Of a stretch of DNA of 64,000 bases, positions 1 to 13,397 are shown piece after piece. Both the position numbers and the translations under genes were made by a program. Origin of the DNA: Ruegeria sp. HKCCSA071 (GTDB lineage: Bacteria > Pseudomonadota > Alphaproteobacteria > Rhodobacterales > Rhodobacteraceae). The stretch's first letter is position 1. Every line of letters starts with the position of its first letter. The notes under the pieces are model-generated. The model was not told the DNA's origin, ran no database searches, and saw nothing but the letters and a program-made list of their open reading frames with translations. The stretch is from the NCBI RefSeq assembly GCF_017872555.1, contig NZ_JAEDOX010000001.1, forward strand, positions 620,001-684,000, given 5' to 3'.

Positions 1-3502
<3,502 letters not shown>

Positions 3503-3579
3503 TCATGGCCAGGTCCAGATGTGCTGAGCCGTGAGTGCAACGTGCCGCCCTGGACTACCAGCGACACAAACGGTTCAAA

Positions 3580-4296
3580 TCAGAGGCCGACCGCCATTCG
3601 CGTCTCGTCCAGAGTGTTGCTTTGCGGATCGCGCAACACGTAACCCCGGCCCCATACGGTTTCGATATAATTCTCGCCACCCGTTGCGTTGCTAAGCTTT
3701 TTGCGCAGTTTGCAGATGAAGACGTCGATGATCTTCAACTCGGGTTCATCCATGCCGCCGTATAAGTGGTTCAGAAACATTTCCTTGGTCAGAGTCGTGC
3801 CCTTACGCAAGCTGAGCAATTCCAGCATCTGGTACTCTTTTCCTGTCAGGTGCACGGTTTTTCCGTCCACCTCAATGGTCTTGGCGTCCAGATTTACAGC
3901 CACGCGACCAGTGTGGATGATGGACTGCGAATGCCCTTTCGACCGGCGGATGATGGCATGAATGCGAGCCACCAGTTCTTCGCGATGGAAGGGTTTGGTC
4001 AGATAGTCATCCGCGCCAAACCCGAAACCTTTGATCTTGCTGTCCGTATCATCTGCGCCCGACAGGATCAGGATAGGTGTTTCCACCCGGGCAATCCGCA
4101 ACTGGCGCAACACTTCATGCCCGTTCATGTCCGGCAGGTTCAGGTCCAGCAAGATCAGGTCGTAATCGTAGAGCTTTGCCAGATCGATACCTTCTTCGCC
4201 AAGATCCGTTGCATAAACGTTTAGGTTCGCATGCGTCAGCATCAGTTCGATGCTTTTAGACGTGGTCGGATCATCCTCGACAAGAAGTATACGCAT
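3580..4296 (-). CDS. ctrA: Cell-cycle response regulator CtrA
   Basis: OmpR-family DNA-binding response regulator, 238 aa as in other alphaproteobacteria. The start [10 protein letters not shown] was chosen over an in-frame ATG 33 bases upstream because family members begin there. Receiver domain with acidic pocket E7/D8/D9 and phospho-acceptor D51, followed by a winged-helix output domain (about 125-232). In Caulobacter it controls replication and the cell cycle; in Rhodobacterales it mainly controls motility, quorum-linked genes and gene transfer agent expression. It lies next to sciP, which encodes its known inhibitor. A GTA lysis module lies 48 kb away in the same window. Confidence 0.95.
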   Translation of the reverse strand: MRILLVEDDPTTSKSIELMLTHANLNVYATDLGEEGIDLAKLYDYDLILLDLNLPDMNGHEVLRQLRIARVETPILILSGADDTDSKIKGFGFGADDYLTKPFHREELVARIHAIIRRSKGHSQSIIHTGRVAVNLDAKTIEVDGKTVHLTGKEYQMLELLSLRKGTTLTKEMFLNHLYGGMDEPELKIIDVFICKLRKKLSNATGGENYIETVWGRGYVLRDPQSNTLDETRMAVGL

Positions 4297-4351
4297 TTTC
4301 ACTGCTCCAATTCGGGTCAATAATTCCAATTAAAATCAAACCTGACCAAGA

Positions 4352-4379
4352 ATGGTTAATCTGACGTTACCGTTGAATC
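4352..4379 (-). promoter_or_regulatory. ctrA upstream region: CtrA half-site and a GANTC site
   Basis: On the minus strand TTAACCAT (4352-4359) matches the strong half of the CtrA recognition element and lies about 55 bases before the ctrA start. A second TTAA half at the right spacing is not present. GAATC at 4375-4379 is a CcrM methylation site (GANTC). In Caulobacter the ctrA promoter carries both kinds of element, so autoregulation and methylation control are plausible here. Confidence 0.45.
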
Positions 4380-4396
4380 ATTTATTCCCGCTCGCC

Positions 4397-4675
4397 TTAA
4401 GGTTGTAGATACTTTTTTAAGGCCGTGGCTTTCAAAGCCTCGACACCGTGTTCCGCGACTAGGGAAACCCAGCCGTTGAATTCTTCGTCGCTGATGCCGT
4501 ATTTCTGTTTTGCCTCAGACAGGCTGATCAGCCCGTAAAGCACCCCACGCACGACCAGAATCTTGCGTGAGGCCACCCACCGCCTTGTGCTTGTTGGCGG
4601 CAGATCGGCGCGCGTCAGTATGGACCCGTCCGGCAGAGAAACAGACCTTGGCCCTTCCACTTTGTGCAAATACAT
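4397..4675 (-). CDS. sciP: SciP, small CtrA-inhibitory protein (DUF1153)
   Basis: A 92-aa helix-turn-helix protein of the DUF1153 family. In Caulobacter, SciP binds CtrA at promoters and blocks recruitment of RNA polymerase. The sequence shows the family start MYLHKVEGPRSVSLPDGS, the TRADLPP segment, the RWVASRKILVVRGVLYGLIS helix and the KQKYGISDEEFNGWV recognition region. It lies 100 bases upstream of ctrA on the same strand. Size and neighbour both agree with the call. Confidence 0.93.
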   Translation of the reverse strand: MYLHKVEGPRSVSLPDGSILTRADLPPTSTRRWVASRKILVVRGVLYGLISLSEAKQKYGISDEEFNGWVSLVAEHGVEALKATALKKYLQP

Positions 4676-4740
4676 CGCTTTACCCTTTTTGCTGCATCAA
4701 AGCTGGCACCAGCCTACTTAAGGTCGTATGAAACCGCCTC

Positions 4741-4768
4741 TTGAGAGTGTGTAGAATTTTCCTATATT
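4741..4768 (+). promoter_or_regulatory. Putative sigma70-type promoter of mnmA
   Basis: TTGAGA (4741-4746), a 16-base spacer, then TATATT (4763-4768), about 35 bases before the mnmA start. An AGGAA ribosome binding site follows at about 4793. Inferred from motif match only. Confidence 0.55.
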
Positions 4769-4803
4769 CTGCCGGTCTTTCTTAACCCGGACAGGAACCG
4801 CCA

Positions 4804-5949
4804 ATGGCCCTCGACACCGAGACCCCGCTGAACTCGCTTGGCTTTGCCAAACCACCGTCGGAAACGCGGGTGGTTGTGGCCATGTCAGGGGGCGTCGATA
4901 GCTCTGTCGTCGCGGCCTACTTGGCCGATCAGGGCTATGATGTGGTGGGGGTGACACTGCAACTCTATGACCATGGCGCGGCTCTGGCCAAGAAAGGGGC
5001 GTGTTGTGCCGGGATCGATATCCACGATGCGCGCCGTGTGGCGGAAGAGCGCGGGTTTCCCCACTATGTTCTGGACTATGAAAACATCTTCAAAGACGCG
5101 GTGATCGATGAGTTTGCGGAAAGCTATCTGGCGGGCGCAACACCCGTCCCCTGCATTCGCTGCAACGAGCGGGTAAAATTCAAGGACCTTCTGGAAACCG
5201 CCAAGGATCTTGAGGCCGACTGTATGGCCACCGGGCACTATATCCAGCGCAAAATGGGGCCAGACGGCCCGGAACTGCACAGCGCCGAAGATGCCAACCG
5301 GGACCAATCCTATTTCCTGTTTTCGACAACGCCGGAACAGCTTGATTTCCTGCGCTTCCCGCTTGGTCACCTGCCGTCAAAAGACGCGACCCGCGAAATG
5401 GCGGCTCAATATGGGTTGTCTGTGGCGGACAAGCCAGACAGTCAGGACATCTGCTTTGTGCCCGACGGCAACTATGCCAGCGTCATAGAAAAGCTGCGCC
5501 CCGGTGCTGCGGAGCCGGGCGAGATTGTTCATGCCGATGGCCGCGTACTGGCGCAGCATAACGGGGTGATCCATTACACGATCGGCCAAAGGCGCGGCTT
5601 GGGCATCGGCGGCCTGAGCGAGCCGCTTTATGTGGTCAAGCTGGACGTGGACAAGAAACAGGTCGTCGTCGGTCCCAAAGAGATGCTAGCAACGCGTGTC
5701 GTTCCCGTGCGTGAGATCAACTGGCTGGGCGATGAACCCTTCACATCGCGCGAAGAATGGCACCTTTCAGTCAAGGTCCGTTCGACCCGCCCCCCGCGCG
5801 AGGCCATTATTCGACCGCTGTCCGACACCACTGCCGAAGTTGAATTGCTGACACCCGAAGAAGGCATCTCGCCCGGTCAGGCCTGCGTCTTCTATGCCTC
5901 AGAAGGCAGCCGCATCTTTGGCGGCGGCTGGATCTGGCGTGGGTACTAG
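4804..5949 (+). CDS. mnmA: tRNA-specific 2-thiouridylase MnmA
   Basis: Adds the 2-thio group to U34 of tRNA-Lys, -Glu and -Gln, with sulfur passed on from a persulfide carrier. The 381-aa protein has the PP-loop SGGVDS at 28-33 for ATP binding, the nucleophilic cysteine in CIRCN (C120) and the second catalytic cysteine in DICFV (C217), followed by the C-terminal beta-barrel domain. The start has an AGGAA ribosome binding site six bases upstream. Its stop codon is shared on a CTAG with that of the convergent gene (5946-5949), so the two genes end tail to tail. Confidence 0.96.
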   Translation: MALDTETPLNSLGFAKPPSETRVVVAMSGGVDSSVVAAYLADQGYDVVGVTLQLYDHGAALAKKGACCAGIDIHDARRVAEERGFPHYVLDYENIFKDAVIDEFAESYLAGATPVPCIRCNERVKFKDLLETAKDLEADCMATGHYIQRKMGPDGPELHSAEDANRDQSYFLFSTTPEQLDFLRFPLGHLPSKDATREMAAQYGLSVADKPDSQDICFVPDGNYASVIEKLRPGAAEPGEIVHADGRVLAQHNGVIHYTIGQRRGLGIGGLSEPLYVVKLDVDKKQVVVGPKEMLATRVVPVREINWLGDEPFTSREEWHLSVKVRSTRPPREAIIRPLSDTTAEVELLTPEEGISPGQACVFYASEGSRIFGGGWIWRGY

Positions 5950-6491
5950 GCTGAAACGGGTTCAACCTCGGGTTCGATCTGGATCTGAAGCGCATCGTTG
6001 AACCGGTTGAATGCACCGCACAATGCGATGCGCCAGGTTAACTCGACAATCTGGGCATCGCTGAACCAGTCCCGCAGGCCGGAAACCTCGGCGTCGCGCA
6101 TACGGCCTGATCGTGTCGTTACAGCCTCGGCGTATCGCACGACGGCCTTGTCGCACGCGTCCAGTTCGGGGTGGTTGTCGACATCTAGCAAACGCGCAGC
6201 GCCTTCGGGGCTGAGACCTGCAACCGTCAACAGCGGAGTATGATGCGAGACGCAGTAGTCACAGGCGTTCAATTTGGAAACCGTCAACATGGCCAGTTCC
6301 AGCGCACGACGCGGCAAGGTCTGCTGTTCCCGCAACGCCGTCAACATGCCCGCGATATGTTCCAGAACCGGTGGACAATGTGCGGCGACCCGGGCCCAAT
6401 TGTCGAACGGGCCATAAGCACCCAAAACCGCATGTGACACGCGTGTCTCGTCTGCCATCTCGGCGTCCGCCAAAGGGGGGATGCGGGTCAT
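5946..6491 (-). CDS. Carboxymuconolactone decarboxylase / AhpD-like protein
   Basis: 181-aa alpha-helical protein of the CMD/AhpD superfamily. The peroxidase-type motif ACDYCVSHH, with two cysteines and a nearby histidine, resembles the E-x(11)-CxxC-x3-H core of AhpD, which supports a thiol peroxidase or disulfide-exchange role rather than a decarboxylase role. The substrate is unknown. It has a strong ribosome binding site (AAAAGGAGAT) before the ATG at 6491. It is convergent with mnmA, and the gene upstream on the same strand is the CadD-like one, 98 bases away. Confidence 0.75.
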   Translation of the reverse strand: MTRIPPLADAEMADETRVSHAVLGAYGPFDNWARVAAHCPPVLEHIAGMLTALREQQTLPRRALELAMLTVSKLNACDYCVSHHTPLLTVAGLSPEGAARLLDVDNHPELDACDKAVVRYAEAVTTRSGRMRDAEVSGLRDWFSDAQIVELTWRIALCGAFNRFNDALQIQIEPEVEPVSA

Positions 6492-6589
6492 GATTAAATC
6501 TCCTTTTCCGCTAGGATATCTTAAGTCCGCTCCGCAGCAACAGACGCTCGCGGATCACAAACCCGAGACGGAACGCCGGAACAAGCCTG

Positions 6590-7165
6590 TTACAGGGTAT
6601 CCGTGGGCGAATTGAAGAGGATATAGAGCCCGACGCAGACCATGATGTATGGGGCGATCCGATCCATACGGGCAACGCGTGGCCCCAGGCTTTTGGCCCG
6701 AGGGGCGCCCCAGGCGGCGGTAAAGACCAGAACTGAAGCAGCCAGTGCTGCGCCAATCAAGGCGGCAACACGGTATGAAGGGGCAGAATCCGCCAATAGC
6801 GGTGTCATGACCGCGAAACTGTCAATCGACAGGCTCAGGAACAGGGTAACCACCGATGTTACGGCCCCTTTTGCCTCGGTTCCTTCAGAATTGGCCCCGA
6901 CGAACTGCCGCCAGATACCGCGCAGACCAAAGACCAGTGGCACAAGACCCAGAAACCCGATCCAAAACGGCGCGCCACTCTGGTCAACGCCCAATGCGAC
7001 GGTCATGGCCATTGTCAGAACGATTGTCTGTGCGACAGCAAAGCCAATAATGGCGCGGCGCTGCTCGATCACCAATACCAAACCCAGCAAGACGGCCAGA
7101 TTGTCCAGATTAGTGGATATCATGGCAATCCCGGCTGAAGCGGCGAACAGCGCGTGATCAAGCAT
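6590..7165 (-). CDS. Small polytopic membrane protein, CadD/LysE-like
   Basis: 191-aa hydrophobic protein with about six membrane segments and two related halves. The first half carries ISTNLDNLAVLLGL and the second LSIDSFAVMTPLLADS, a duplicated acidic Asn/Asp motif as seen in CadD- and MntP-like cation exporters. The start at 7165 lies inside the last codons of lpxB (8-base overlap), so it is the last gene of the lipid A operon by coupling. An in-frame alternative start 54 bases further upstream lies deeper in lpxB and was not used. Substrate unknown; a metal or small-molecule efflux role is an inference. Confidence 0.6.
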   Translation of the reverse strand: MLDHALFAASAGIAMISTNLDNLAVLLGLVLVIEQRRAIIGFAVAQTIVLTMAMTVALGVDQSGAPFWIGFLGLVPLVFGLRGIWRQFVGANSEGTEAKGAVTSVVTLFLSLSIDSFAVMTPLLADSAPSYRVAALIGAALAASVLVFTAAWGAPRAKSLGPRVARMDRIAPYIMVCVGLYILFNSPTDTL

Positions 7166-8324
7166 TCTTAATCTGCATTCTGTCCAGCACAGCCCGTGCC
7201 GCCCGCAATCCCGGAGCATCTCCTCCGCGCCCCAACCGTTCCATTGTCAGGTTCATCGCGAGTTTCTGAGCGTCAGGGGCGTTGGTCACATCATGCAGGG
7301 CTTTGGCGATCATTTCTGGTTGGCAATCGTTCAGCAGGCATTCAGGCACGGCGCGTGTTTCAGATACCAGATTAACCAATGTAACAGTGTCCAGCTTGAC
7401 CATGCGTTCAGCCATTTTCTGGGTTAGCCAATTGAGTTTGTAGGCGATCACCATAGGTGTATTCTGCGCGGCCAGTTCCAACGAAACAGTACCCGAAGCG
7501 GCCAGCGCAATACATGCCGTGCCAAAGGCCGCGCGTTTTTCGACCGTGGCTAGCCGGGCCCCCATTTGTCGCGGGTCGAGCACTTTTGGTGCACCCGGCC
7601 AGTTTTGCGTCAGAGCGTTGACCAAATCAGTTGTCGCACCCACGGTTGGAACCACGACGCGATAACTTGGATGGTCCTTCAAAAACAGCTGCAATGCCTC
7701 ACCGAACGTGTCTGCCAGACGCTCAATTTCACCCCGGCGCGATCCGGGCAGAGCCAGCAGGATTGGTGCATCGCCCAGGTCGTACTTGCTCCGGAATGCC
7801 GAAATCTCGGCCGGTGTTGCCGTCGGTTCGCTGGCGACCGGGTGGCCGACAAAGTCGCACTCCATCCCGGCCCGCTCCATGTATGGCGGCTCGAACGGAA
7901 GCAGTGCCAGCACGTGGTCGATAACCTTTGCCATTTTATCCGCCCGTCCCGGACGCCAGGCCCAGACACTGGGCGCGACGTAATGCACGGTGCGAATATC
8001 ACTGGCGGCTTTGACGACTTTGGCGACACGCAGGCTGAAATCGGGGCTGTCGATGGTAATTAAGACATCCGGCTGTGTGTCCAACACAGCTTGCGCAGTC
8101 TCCGAGATTCGACGCTTGAGGTGGAAAAACTTCGGCAGAACCTCGATCAAACCCATCACCGAAAGCTCCGACATGGGAAACCGGCTGGTCAGCCCCTGAG
8201 CCGCCATCAAAGGTCCGCCCACCCCGTCGAATTCAATATCGGGGATCAGTGTTTTCAGCCCCTCCATCAACGCGCCGCCCAGCCGGTCGCCCGAAGGTTC
8301 ACCGGCGACCAGAAAGACGCGCAT
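7158..8324 (-). CDS. lpxB: Lipid-A-disaccharide synthase LpxB
   Basis: GT-B glycosyltransferase of the inner-membrane cytoplasmic face that joins UDP-2,3-diacylglucosamine and lipid X into the lipid A disaccharide. 388 aa, the normal length. It shows the N-terminal VAGEPSGDRLGGALM glycine-rich start, the SPDFSLRVAKVVK segment, HYVAPSVWAWRPGRADKM and LLALPGSRRGEIERL, all hallmarks of the family. Its ATG shares one base with the lpxI stop (TGATG). It acts directly after LpxI, which produces one of its substrates. Confidence 0.97.
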   Translation of the reverse strand: MRVFLVAGEPSGDRLGGALMEGLKTLIPDIEFDGVGGPLMAAQGLTSRFPMSELSVMGLIEVLPKFFHLKRRISETAQAVLDTQPDVLITIDSPDFSLRVAKVVKAASDIRTVHYVAPSVWAWRPGRADKMAKVIDHVLALLPFEPPYMERAGMECDFVGHPVASEPTATPAEISAFRSKYDLGDAPILLALPGSRRGEIERLADTFGEALQLFLKDHPSYRVVVPTVGATTDLVNALTQNWPGAPKVLDPRQMGARLATVEKRAAFGTACIALAASGTVSLELAAQNTPMVIAYKLNWLTQKMAERMVKLDTVTLVNLVSETRAVPECLLNDCQPEMIAKALHDVTNAPDAQKLAMNLTMERLGRGGDAPGLRAARAVLDRMQIKNA

Positions 8325-9118
8325 CAGACTGCCCGCTCGCGAATATACAGGAACAGCCCAAGACGGTTACATTCGGCGATGACCTGTTCTTTTTCCAAAA
8401 CCAGCACACCGCCCTTTTCCAGAACGATGCCAGACAAGCCTGCCGCGACCGCATCCGTGACGGTATCGGGCCCGATGGCAGGCAGATCAGCACGCCGGTC
8501 CTGATCGGGCTTTGGGCCTTTGAACAATATGCCGCCGCCCGCGTCCGGGCGTTGCGTCAGGGATTGAAGCATCCAGGCGGTTCCAAAGATACCCTCGACT
8601 GCCAACACCTGCCCTTTTGAGACGGCACAGGTCTGACCAATATCCGCAGCCCCCATGGCCCGCAGAATTCCGGCAGCACGGTCTGCATCTGTCATGTCAC
8701 TTTCGGATGGATGCACTTCGGTCAGACAGCCCAAAGGCGGCAACAGGCTTGGGGCGATTTCCTGCGCTGACCGGACTCGCATACCGGCACCTTCCAGCAG
8801 GCCAATGATAGCCCGCAATGCTCCGTCATCACCCGACAGCATGGCCTGCTGGATCACCGGAACTAACGGCATCGTTGCCGCGTCAATACGTTTGGGATCA
8901 ACCTTCGGGCGCCGAACTGCGCCGGCCATACAAATCTCGGTCACGCCCTTCGCCTGAAGCCCGGCAATAAAACTGCCAAGCTGTTCAAGCGGAAACACGA
9001 TATCTGCGACCAGATCATCCGGCAGGAACCCTTCCATCGCGCAGATCAGCGGACGTTCTGCCAGTTGGGCAACCAATTCGGTCGGCAGCGCCCCGGTTCC
9101 CGCAATCAACGCAAGCAT
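8324..9118 (-). CDS. lpxI: UDP-2,3-diacylglucosamine pyrophosphatase LpxI
   Basis: Hydrolyses UDP-2,3-diacylglucosamine to lipid X and UMP. 264 aa, DUF1009 family. Alphaproteobacteria use this enzyme instead of the unrelated LpxH. N-terminal MLALIAGTGALPTELVAQL, a middle GAVRRPKVDP segment, and the C-terminal VSKGQVLAVEGIFGT and KGPKPDQDRRADLPAIGPDT segments with the acidic metal-binding residues identify the family. It lies between lpxA and lpxB, in the order of the pathway except for LpxC and LpxD, which are not in the window. Confidence 0.95.
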   Translation of the reverse strand: MLALIAGTGALPTELVAQLAERPLICAMEGFLPDDLVADIVFPLEQLGSFIAGLQAKGVTEICMAGAVRRPKVDPKRIDAATMPLVPVIQQAMLSGDDGALRAIIGLLEGAGMRVRSAQEIAPSLLPPLGCLTEVHPSESDMTDADRAAGILRAMGAADIGQTCAVSKGQVLAVEGIFGTAWMLQSLTQRPDAGGGILFKGPKPDQDRRADLPAIGPDTVTDAVAAGLSGIVLEKGGVLVLEKEQVIAECNRLGLFLYIRERAV

Positions 9119-9122
9119 GTTC

Positions 9123-9908
9123 CTATTTCCTCGGTGTCAGGAACGACCGATCGCTGTGTCCGGTGACAAAATCAACGATCCGCTGCACATAGTCGCTGTC
9201 GTTACCCTGACCAAGACGGTTGGCGCGATCCATGAATGTTCCATCGCCTTCAGACAGCTCCTTGAACGCGGCACGCAATGCCGAGATGTCTTCGCGCGAA
9301 ACACCTTTACGCTTGAGACCCACGAGGTTCAGACCTTCAAGCTCACCTCTGGATGCCTGTACCAGACCGTAGGGAATGACGTCCTTTGGCACCATGGTGA
9401 GCGCACCGATGATCGCCCCACGACCAACACGCACCCATTGGTGCAGGCCCGAAATGCCACCGACGATCACATCATCCTCGACGATGCAGTGACCAGCTGC
9501 CCCTGCGTGGTTCACCATGATAACCCGGTTGCCGATCTGCACGTCATGGGCCACATGAACACCTGCCATCAGCAGGCAATCATCCCCGATCCGGGTTACA
9601 CCGCCGCCACCTTCGGTCCCGGTATTGATCGTCACGTGCTCGCGAATGCGGTTGCGCTGACCGATTTCAAGGCGCGTATTTTCACCGCCGAATTTCAGGT
9701 CCTGCGGAATCTCACCGATCACCGAAAAATTAAAGATCACGGTGTCTTCGCCGATCGATGTATCACCGGTCACAACAACATGAGACTTCAACTCGACGCG
9801 GTCCGCCAGTTTTACATTGGCACCCACATAGCTGAAAGGACCGACGACGCAATCCTGCCCTATCTGCGCCCCGTCTTCGATAATCGCGCTGGGGTGGATA
9901 CCGCTCAT
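9123..9908 (-). CDS. lpxA: UDP-N-acetylglucosamine acyltransferase LpxA
   Basis: First acyl transfer of lipid A synthesis, from hydroxyacyl-ACP to UDP-GlcNAc. 261 aa with left-handed beta-helix hexapeptide repeats through residue ~190 (for example [18 protein letters not shown] and [17 protein letters not shown]) and a helical C-terminal region. The start [14 protein letters not shown] was preferred over an ATG 21 bases upstream, since families start HPxAxI and the chosen ATG overlaps the fabZ stop by four bases (ATGA). It shares acyl-ACP substrate with FabZ, encoded just upstream. Confidence 0.96.
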   Translation of the reverse strand: MSGIHPSAIIEDGAQIGQDCVVGPFSYVGANVKLADRVELKSHVVVTGDTSIGEDTVIFNFSVIGEIPQDLKFGGENTRLEIGQRNRIREHVTINTGTEGGGGVTRIGDDCLLMAGVHVAHDVQIGNRVIMVNHAGAAGHCIVEDDVIVGGISGLHQWVRVGRGAIIGALTMVPKDVIPYGLVQASRGELEGLNLVGLKRKGVSREDISALRAAFKELSEGDGTFMDRANRLGQGNDSDYVQRIVDFVTGHSDRSFLTPRK

Positions 9909-10378
9909 GTTGTTTTTTCCATATCCCAATCGACATAGGCCGAGAATTCTGCTTCCGCTGCCACTTCACCATTAACAGTGGCCCGGCCACTGAACTTGAA
10001 AAGCTTGCCACCCTTCTTGCCGCGAACCGTTTCGACATGCATCTCCAGCACGTCGCCAGGAACAACTTTCCTGCGGAATTTGCACTTGTCTATGCTCATG
10101 AAATAGATCAGCAACTCGGTGTCGATGACATCCATCCCTACGCCCAGCATTACGCCTGCGGTCTGCGCCATCGCCTCGACGATAGTAACACCCGGCATGA
10201 TCGGTGTTCCCGGGAAGTGGCCCTGGAAATGCGGCTCGTTCATGGTGACGTTCTTGATACCTCGGGCCGATTGATAGCCAGAGATGTCCACCACCTTGTC
10301 GACCAGCAAAAACGGATAACGATGCGGCAGGATCCTTTGGATCAACTGAATATCGGCACTTTTGGTTTCCGTTGTCAT
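9905..10378 (-). CDS. fabZ: 3-hydroxyacyl-ACP dehydratase FabZ
   Basis: Hot-dog-fold dehydratase of fatty acid elongation, 157 aa. [18 protein letters not shown] at the N-terminus and the active-site helix [20 protein letters not shown] with catalytic His and Glu are diagnostic. The reading frame is open a further 108 bases upstream, but that extension overlaps the end of ompH and does not look like the family, so the ATG at 10378 was used. FabZ and LpxA compete for 3-hydroxyacyl-ACP, and their genes are coupled by an ATGA overlap. Confidence 0.96.
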   Translation of the reverse strand: MTTETKSADIQLIQRILPHRYPFLLVDKVVDISGYQSARGIKNVTMNEPHFQGHFPGTPIMPGVTIVEAMAQTAGVMLGVGMDVIDTELLIYFMSIDKCKFRRKVVPGDVLEMHVETVRGKKGGKLFKFSGRATVNGEVAAEAEFSAYVDWDMEKTT

Positions 10379-10451
10379 GATGCGGTTATCCTGTTCTGGA
10401 TGTTTCTTTTTCAGCGTGGTTAGCAATACAGCCCCGCAAGGGCAAGCGAAC

Positions 10452-11030
10452 CTATTCGCTTGTGTCCTTTTGAAGTCCGCTGCCATCGCCGATTGCTGTG
10501 TTCACGCGGATTATCGCAGCCTCTGTGATATCAGACGTGCTTACAACGACATTAGAGCGTTCGATGATCACGCTGGCACCAAATTCGCGCAGCAAATCGA
10601 CAAGGATCGGGCGAACTATTTCGAAAAACGTTTGTTGCGCTTCCTCGCTGCGACGTGCCAGCGCGTCAAGCTTTGCCCTTTGCCCGTCGCGATGGGACTG
10701 AACCTTGACATCGAACGCTTCGGCCAGTGGGCGAAACTCCTCTGCTGGCATGGTCGCGCGCTTTTCGGTCAGGTCTTTTTCTTCTCGGCTGAGTTCCGCG
10801 ACAATCCGTTCGTTTTCTTCCGCCAGCATCGCGCTTTCTTTTTCGATCTCGCGCAGTACGCGCTGCCCGAATGCCGAGTTCTTGAACAGCTGCTCGCCGG
10901 ACAACGTGACCACGCTGGCTTGTGGAACACCCAGTTGCTGTGCTTCAGCCGAAGGGACCTGAAACAGCATCAAAAATGCACACAGGGCCCAAAGCGGGCC
11001 CTGTATCAAGGTAAAGAACCTGTTCGTCAT
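10452..11030 (-). CDS. OmpH/Skp family periplasmic chaperone
   Basis: 192-aa secreted protein with a hydrophobic signal peptide ending near AEA-QQ (about residue 30). The body is largely charged coiled coil (about 60-150, for example [19 protein letters not shown]) as in Skp, the holdase that carries unfolded outer-membrane proteins to BamA. It lies directly downstream of bamA (six bases), as in many proteobacteria. The C-terminal [15 protein letters not shown] segment matches the OmpH trimerization region. Confidence 0.9.
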   Translation of the reverse strand: MTNRFFTLIQGPLWALCAFLMLFQVPSAEAQQLGVPQASVVTLSGEQLFKNSAFGQRVLREIEKESAMLAEENERIVAELSREEKDLTEKRATMPAEEFRPLAEAFDVKVQSHRDGQRAKLDALARRSEEAQQTFFEIVRPILVDLLREFGASVIIERSNVVVSTSDITEAAIIRVNTAIGDGSGLQKDTSE

Positions 11031-11036
11031 CGCAGA

Positions 11037-13397
11037 TCAGAACCGGGCCTGAATGGTCAGGTCAAAGTTCTGTTCCTTGTCAAACGTTTCCTTTTTCAGA
11101 GCTTTCGAAAAGTTGAACTGCAAAGGCCCAAACGGCGTCTCCCACAAGACCGAGATGCCGATTACGTGACGAATGGACCCGTCTGCACCAACGATATTTG
11201 CCCCTGCGGTGTTCACATCGTTGATGTTGTAAAGGTTCCCAACGTCGTAGAACAGACCGCCCCGCAGGCCCAGCTCCTCGGGCAGACCCAAGGGAAAATC
11301 GGTTTCAAAACGCGCGACCCAGTAATAGTTGCCGCCTATGGCATCATCCTGGCCATTGGACAAATCACGCGGGCCAAGCCCTGCAGGCTCAAAGCCGCGG
11401 AAAGTACGAGGCCCTAACACAAAGCGGTCGACGGTGCGGCTGAAATCATTTCCGCTCCAATTCAACGCACCCAATTCCAATGTGGCACGTAGTACGACTT
11501 CTTCATTCCAGACTCGCGTTTGAGCGATGCCGCGCGCGGTAGTCTTGAAATACTTGTTGTCGCCGCCAAGGCCTGCTGCGTCGACGCCCACCTCAAACAG
11601 AACGCCTGAGTTCGGGTCCAGACCACCGATCCGGCTGTCATAAATGTAGGACAGTCCCAGCGAGCTGGACGTCCGTTTGCCTTGCGCGATCTCGGACGCA
11701 ATTACTGCGCCGTTGGCCTGATTGCTCTGTTGCGTCATCTCGCTGCGGTCCCAGCCATAGCGCAGCCGAAGAGCAGACAGTTCACCAATTGCATAGGTTA
11801 GTTGAGGTGTGAAAAACAACGAGCTCGTGTCGTAGCTTGCAAAGCCCGAATTGGTTGCCGACAAACCCAGTCCAAGGTCGAAACGCAGCTTGCGGCCAAG
11901 CAGATAGGGTTCGGTGAAGTTAATGGTGTACTGTTCCGAATCCTGCGCTGTTGACAGCGACACACCAAGATTCTGACCACGCCCCAGGAAATTTGCCTCG
12001 TTCAGGCCGATTGCAATCCCAAAACCGTCTGTGACCGAGTAACTGCCGCCCAGGCTCAGCGAACCTGTAGGTTGTTCTTCGACATCCACATCCAAAATGA
12101 CCTGACTGGGGGACGACCCTTCCCGAGGTTCGACCTCGGCAACGGCAAAGAACCCGAGCGCATTGATGCGTTCCGCGGCCTGACGGATTTCACGCGGGTT
12201 GAAGGGGTCACCTTCTACAGTGTCGAACTGGCGGCGGATCACACGGTCCAGCGTGGTGGTGTTGCCTTCGATATCGATCCGCTCGACAAAGATCCGCGGA
12301 CCCTTCGTCAGAACAAATTCGATATCCAGAGTAAGGTCGCGGTCATTGCGCGTCACACGTGGTTCCACCCGCAGGAAGTCAACACCCTGTTTCAAGCCAA
12401 GACGTTCCTGCCGCGCGATCGAGTTTTCCACCAGCGTCGGCGTATAGGTCACGCCAGGTTTGATTTTCAGCGCATCCTGATACGGCGCTGCATCAACACC
12501 AGGAATTTCGCTAACCGTCGTGATCCTTCCAAACGAGAATTTTTGGCCTTCGGTGACGTTCATCACCAGAAAGAACGCATCCCGTTCGCGGGTAAATTCG
12601 ACGTTCGCGCTGTTCACACGGAAATCAACATAGCCCCGCGACAGGTAGAAATCGCGAATGACCTGTTTGTCGAATTCGATGCGGTCGCCGATAAACGTGT
12701 CGTTGCGGAAGAAAGTCCGCAGGAACGTTGCCTGTTTGGTTTCCAGAACCCGGCGCAGCCTCCGGTCCGAAAAGGCGCGGTTGCCGACAAAGCTGACGCG
12801 CTCGACCTCAATGGTTGTGCCTTCTGCCACTTCAAAAACCAGATCAACGCGATTATCGCTGCGACGGATGATGCGGGGAATGACAGTTGCCGCGACGCGA
12901 CCCTGCGCCGAATACACTTCGGCAATGGTATCAGCGTCCGCTTCGGCCGCCTGAGGCGTAAAGACCCGGCGTGGTTGCGATGAGATTACATCCAGAAGAA
13001 CATCGTCTTTGACGCGAGCATTCCCTTCGATGCTGATCTGGTTGATCGTTGGGTATTCCTGAACCTGAATGACCAGAGTCGTGCCGCGCGGGGTCAGTTC
13101 AACTGTCTCAAATACACCACTGTCAAGCAAACGCTGATAGGCATCGTTAAGCTGCCCGGCAGTTACAGTCTGGCCCGGTTCGATTCCGGTCCGAGCGATA
13201 ATTGTTCCGGTTTCGATCCGGCGGTTCCCCTCAACATCAAACGAGTTGATCGTGTAGCTTTGCGCCGATGCCGCATGTGGAAACGCCAGTAAACTTACCG
13301 CAACAAAAAGGAAAAAAACCGTTAGCGCCTGCCACAAAATATTGTTTGTTGGCTTGTGCCCCCCGCAGGATGTGCCTGCGTCTCGCCTGTCAGTCAT
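11037..13397 (-). CDS. bamA: Outer membrane protein assembly factor BamA
   Basis: Omp85-family insertase that folds beta-barrel proteins into the outer membrane. 786 aa: signal peptide to about residue 45 (ends AASA-QSY), five POTRA repeats to about 440, then a 16-strand barrel ending in the aromatic C-terminal residue of DLTIQARF. The barrel carries the family loop 6 motif region around GIAQTRVW/VLGPRTFRGFE. It sits between rseP and ompH, an arrangement seen widely. The N-terminal region before the hydrophobic signal core is long (~20 residues) with no other ATG available. Confidence 0.97.
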   Translation of the reverse strand: MTDRRDAGTSCGGHKPTNNILWQALTVFFLFVAVSLLAFPHAASAQSYTINSFDVEGNRRIETGTIIARTGIEPGQTVTAGQLNDAYQRLLDSGVFETVELTPRGTTLVIQVQEYPTINQISIEGNARVKDDVLLDVISSQPRRVFTPQAAEADADTIAEVYSAQGRVAATVIPRIIRRSDNRVDLVFEVAEGTTIEVERVSFVGNRAFSDRRLRRVLETKQATFLRTFFRNDTFIGDRIEFDKQVIRDFYLSRGYVDFRVNSANVEFTRERDAFFLVMNVTEGQKFSFGRITTVSEIPGVDAAPYQDALKIKPGVTYTPTLVENSIARQERLGLKQGVDFLRVEPRVTRNDRDLTLDIEFVLTKGPRIFVERIDIEGNTTTLDRVIRRQFDTVEGDPFNPREIRQAAERINALGFFAVAEVEPREGSSPSQVILDVDVEEQPTGSLSLGGSYSVTDGFGIAIGLNEANFLGRGQNLGVSLSTAQDSEQYTINFTEPYLLGRKLRFDLGLGLSATNSGFASYDTSSLFFTPQLTYAIGELSALRLRYGWDRSEMTQQSNQANGAVIASEIAQGKRTSSSLGLSYIYDSRIGGLDPNSGVLFEVGVDAAGLGGDNKYFKTTARGIAQTRVWNEEVVLRATLELGALNWSGNDFSRTVDRFVLGPRTFRGFEPAGLGPRDLSNGQDDAIGGNYYWVARFETDFPLGLPEELGLRGGLFYDVGNLYNINDVNTAGANIVGADGSIRHVIGISVLWETPFGPLQFNFSKALKKETFDKEQNFDLTIQARF

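Noticed and set aside
12072-12983. 303-codon open frame antisense to bamA
   Set aside because: Complete overlap with the POTRA region of bamA; composition rich in Arg, His and Asn as expected for a shadow frame.
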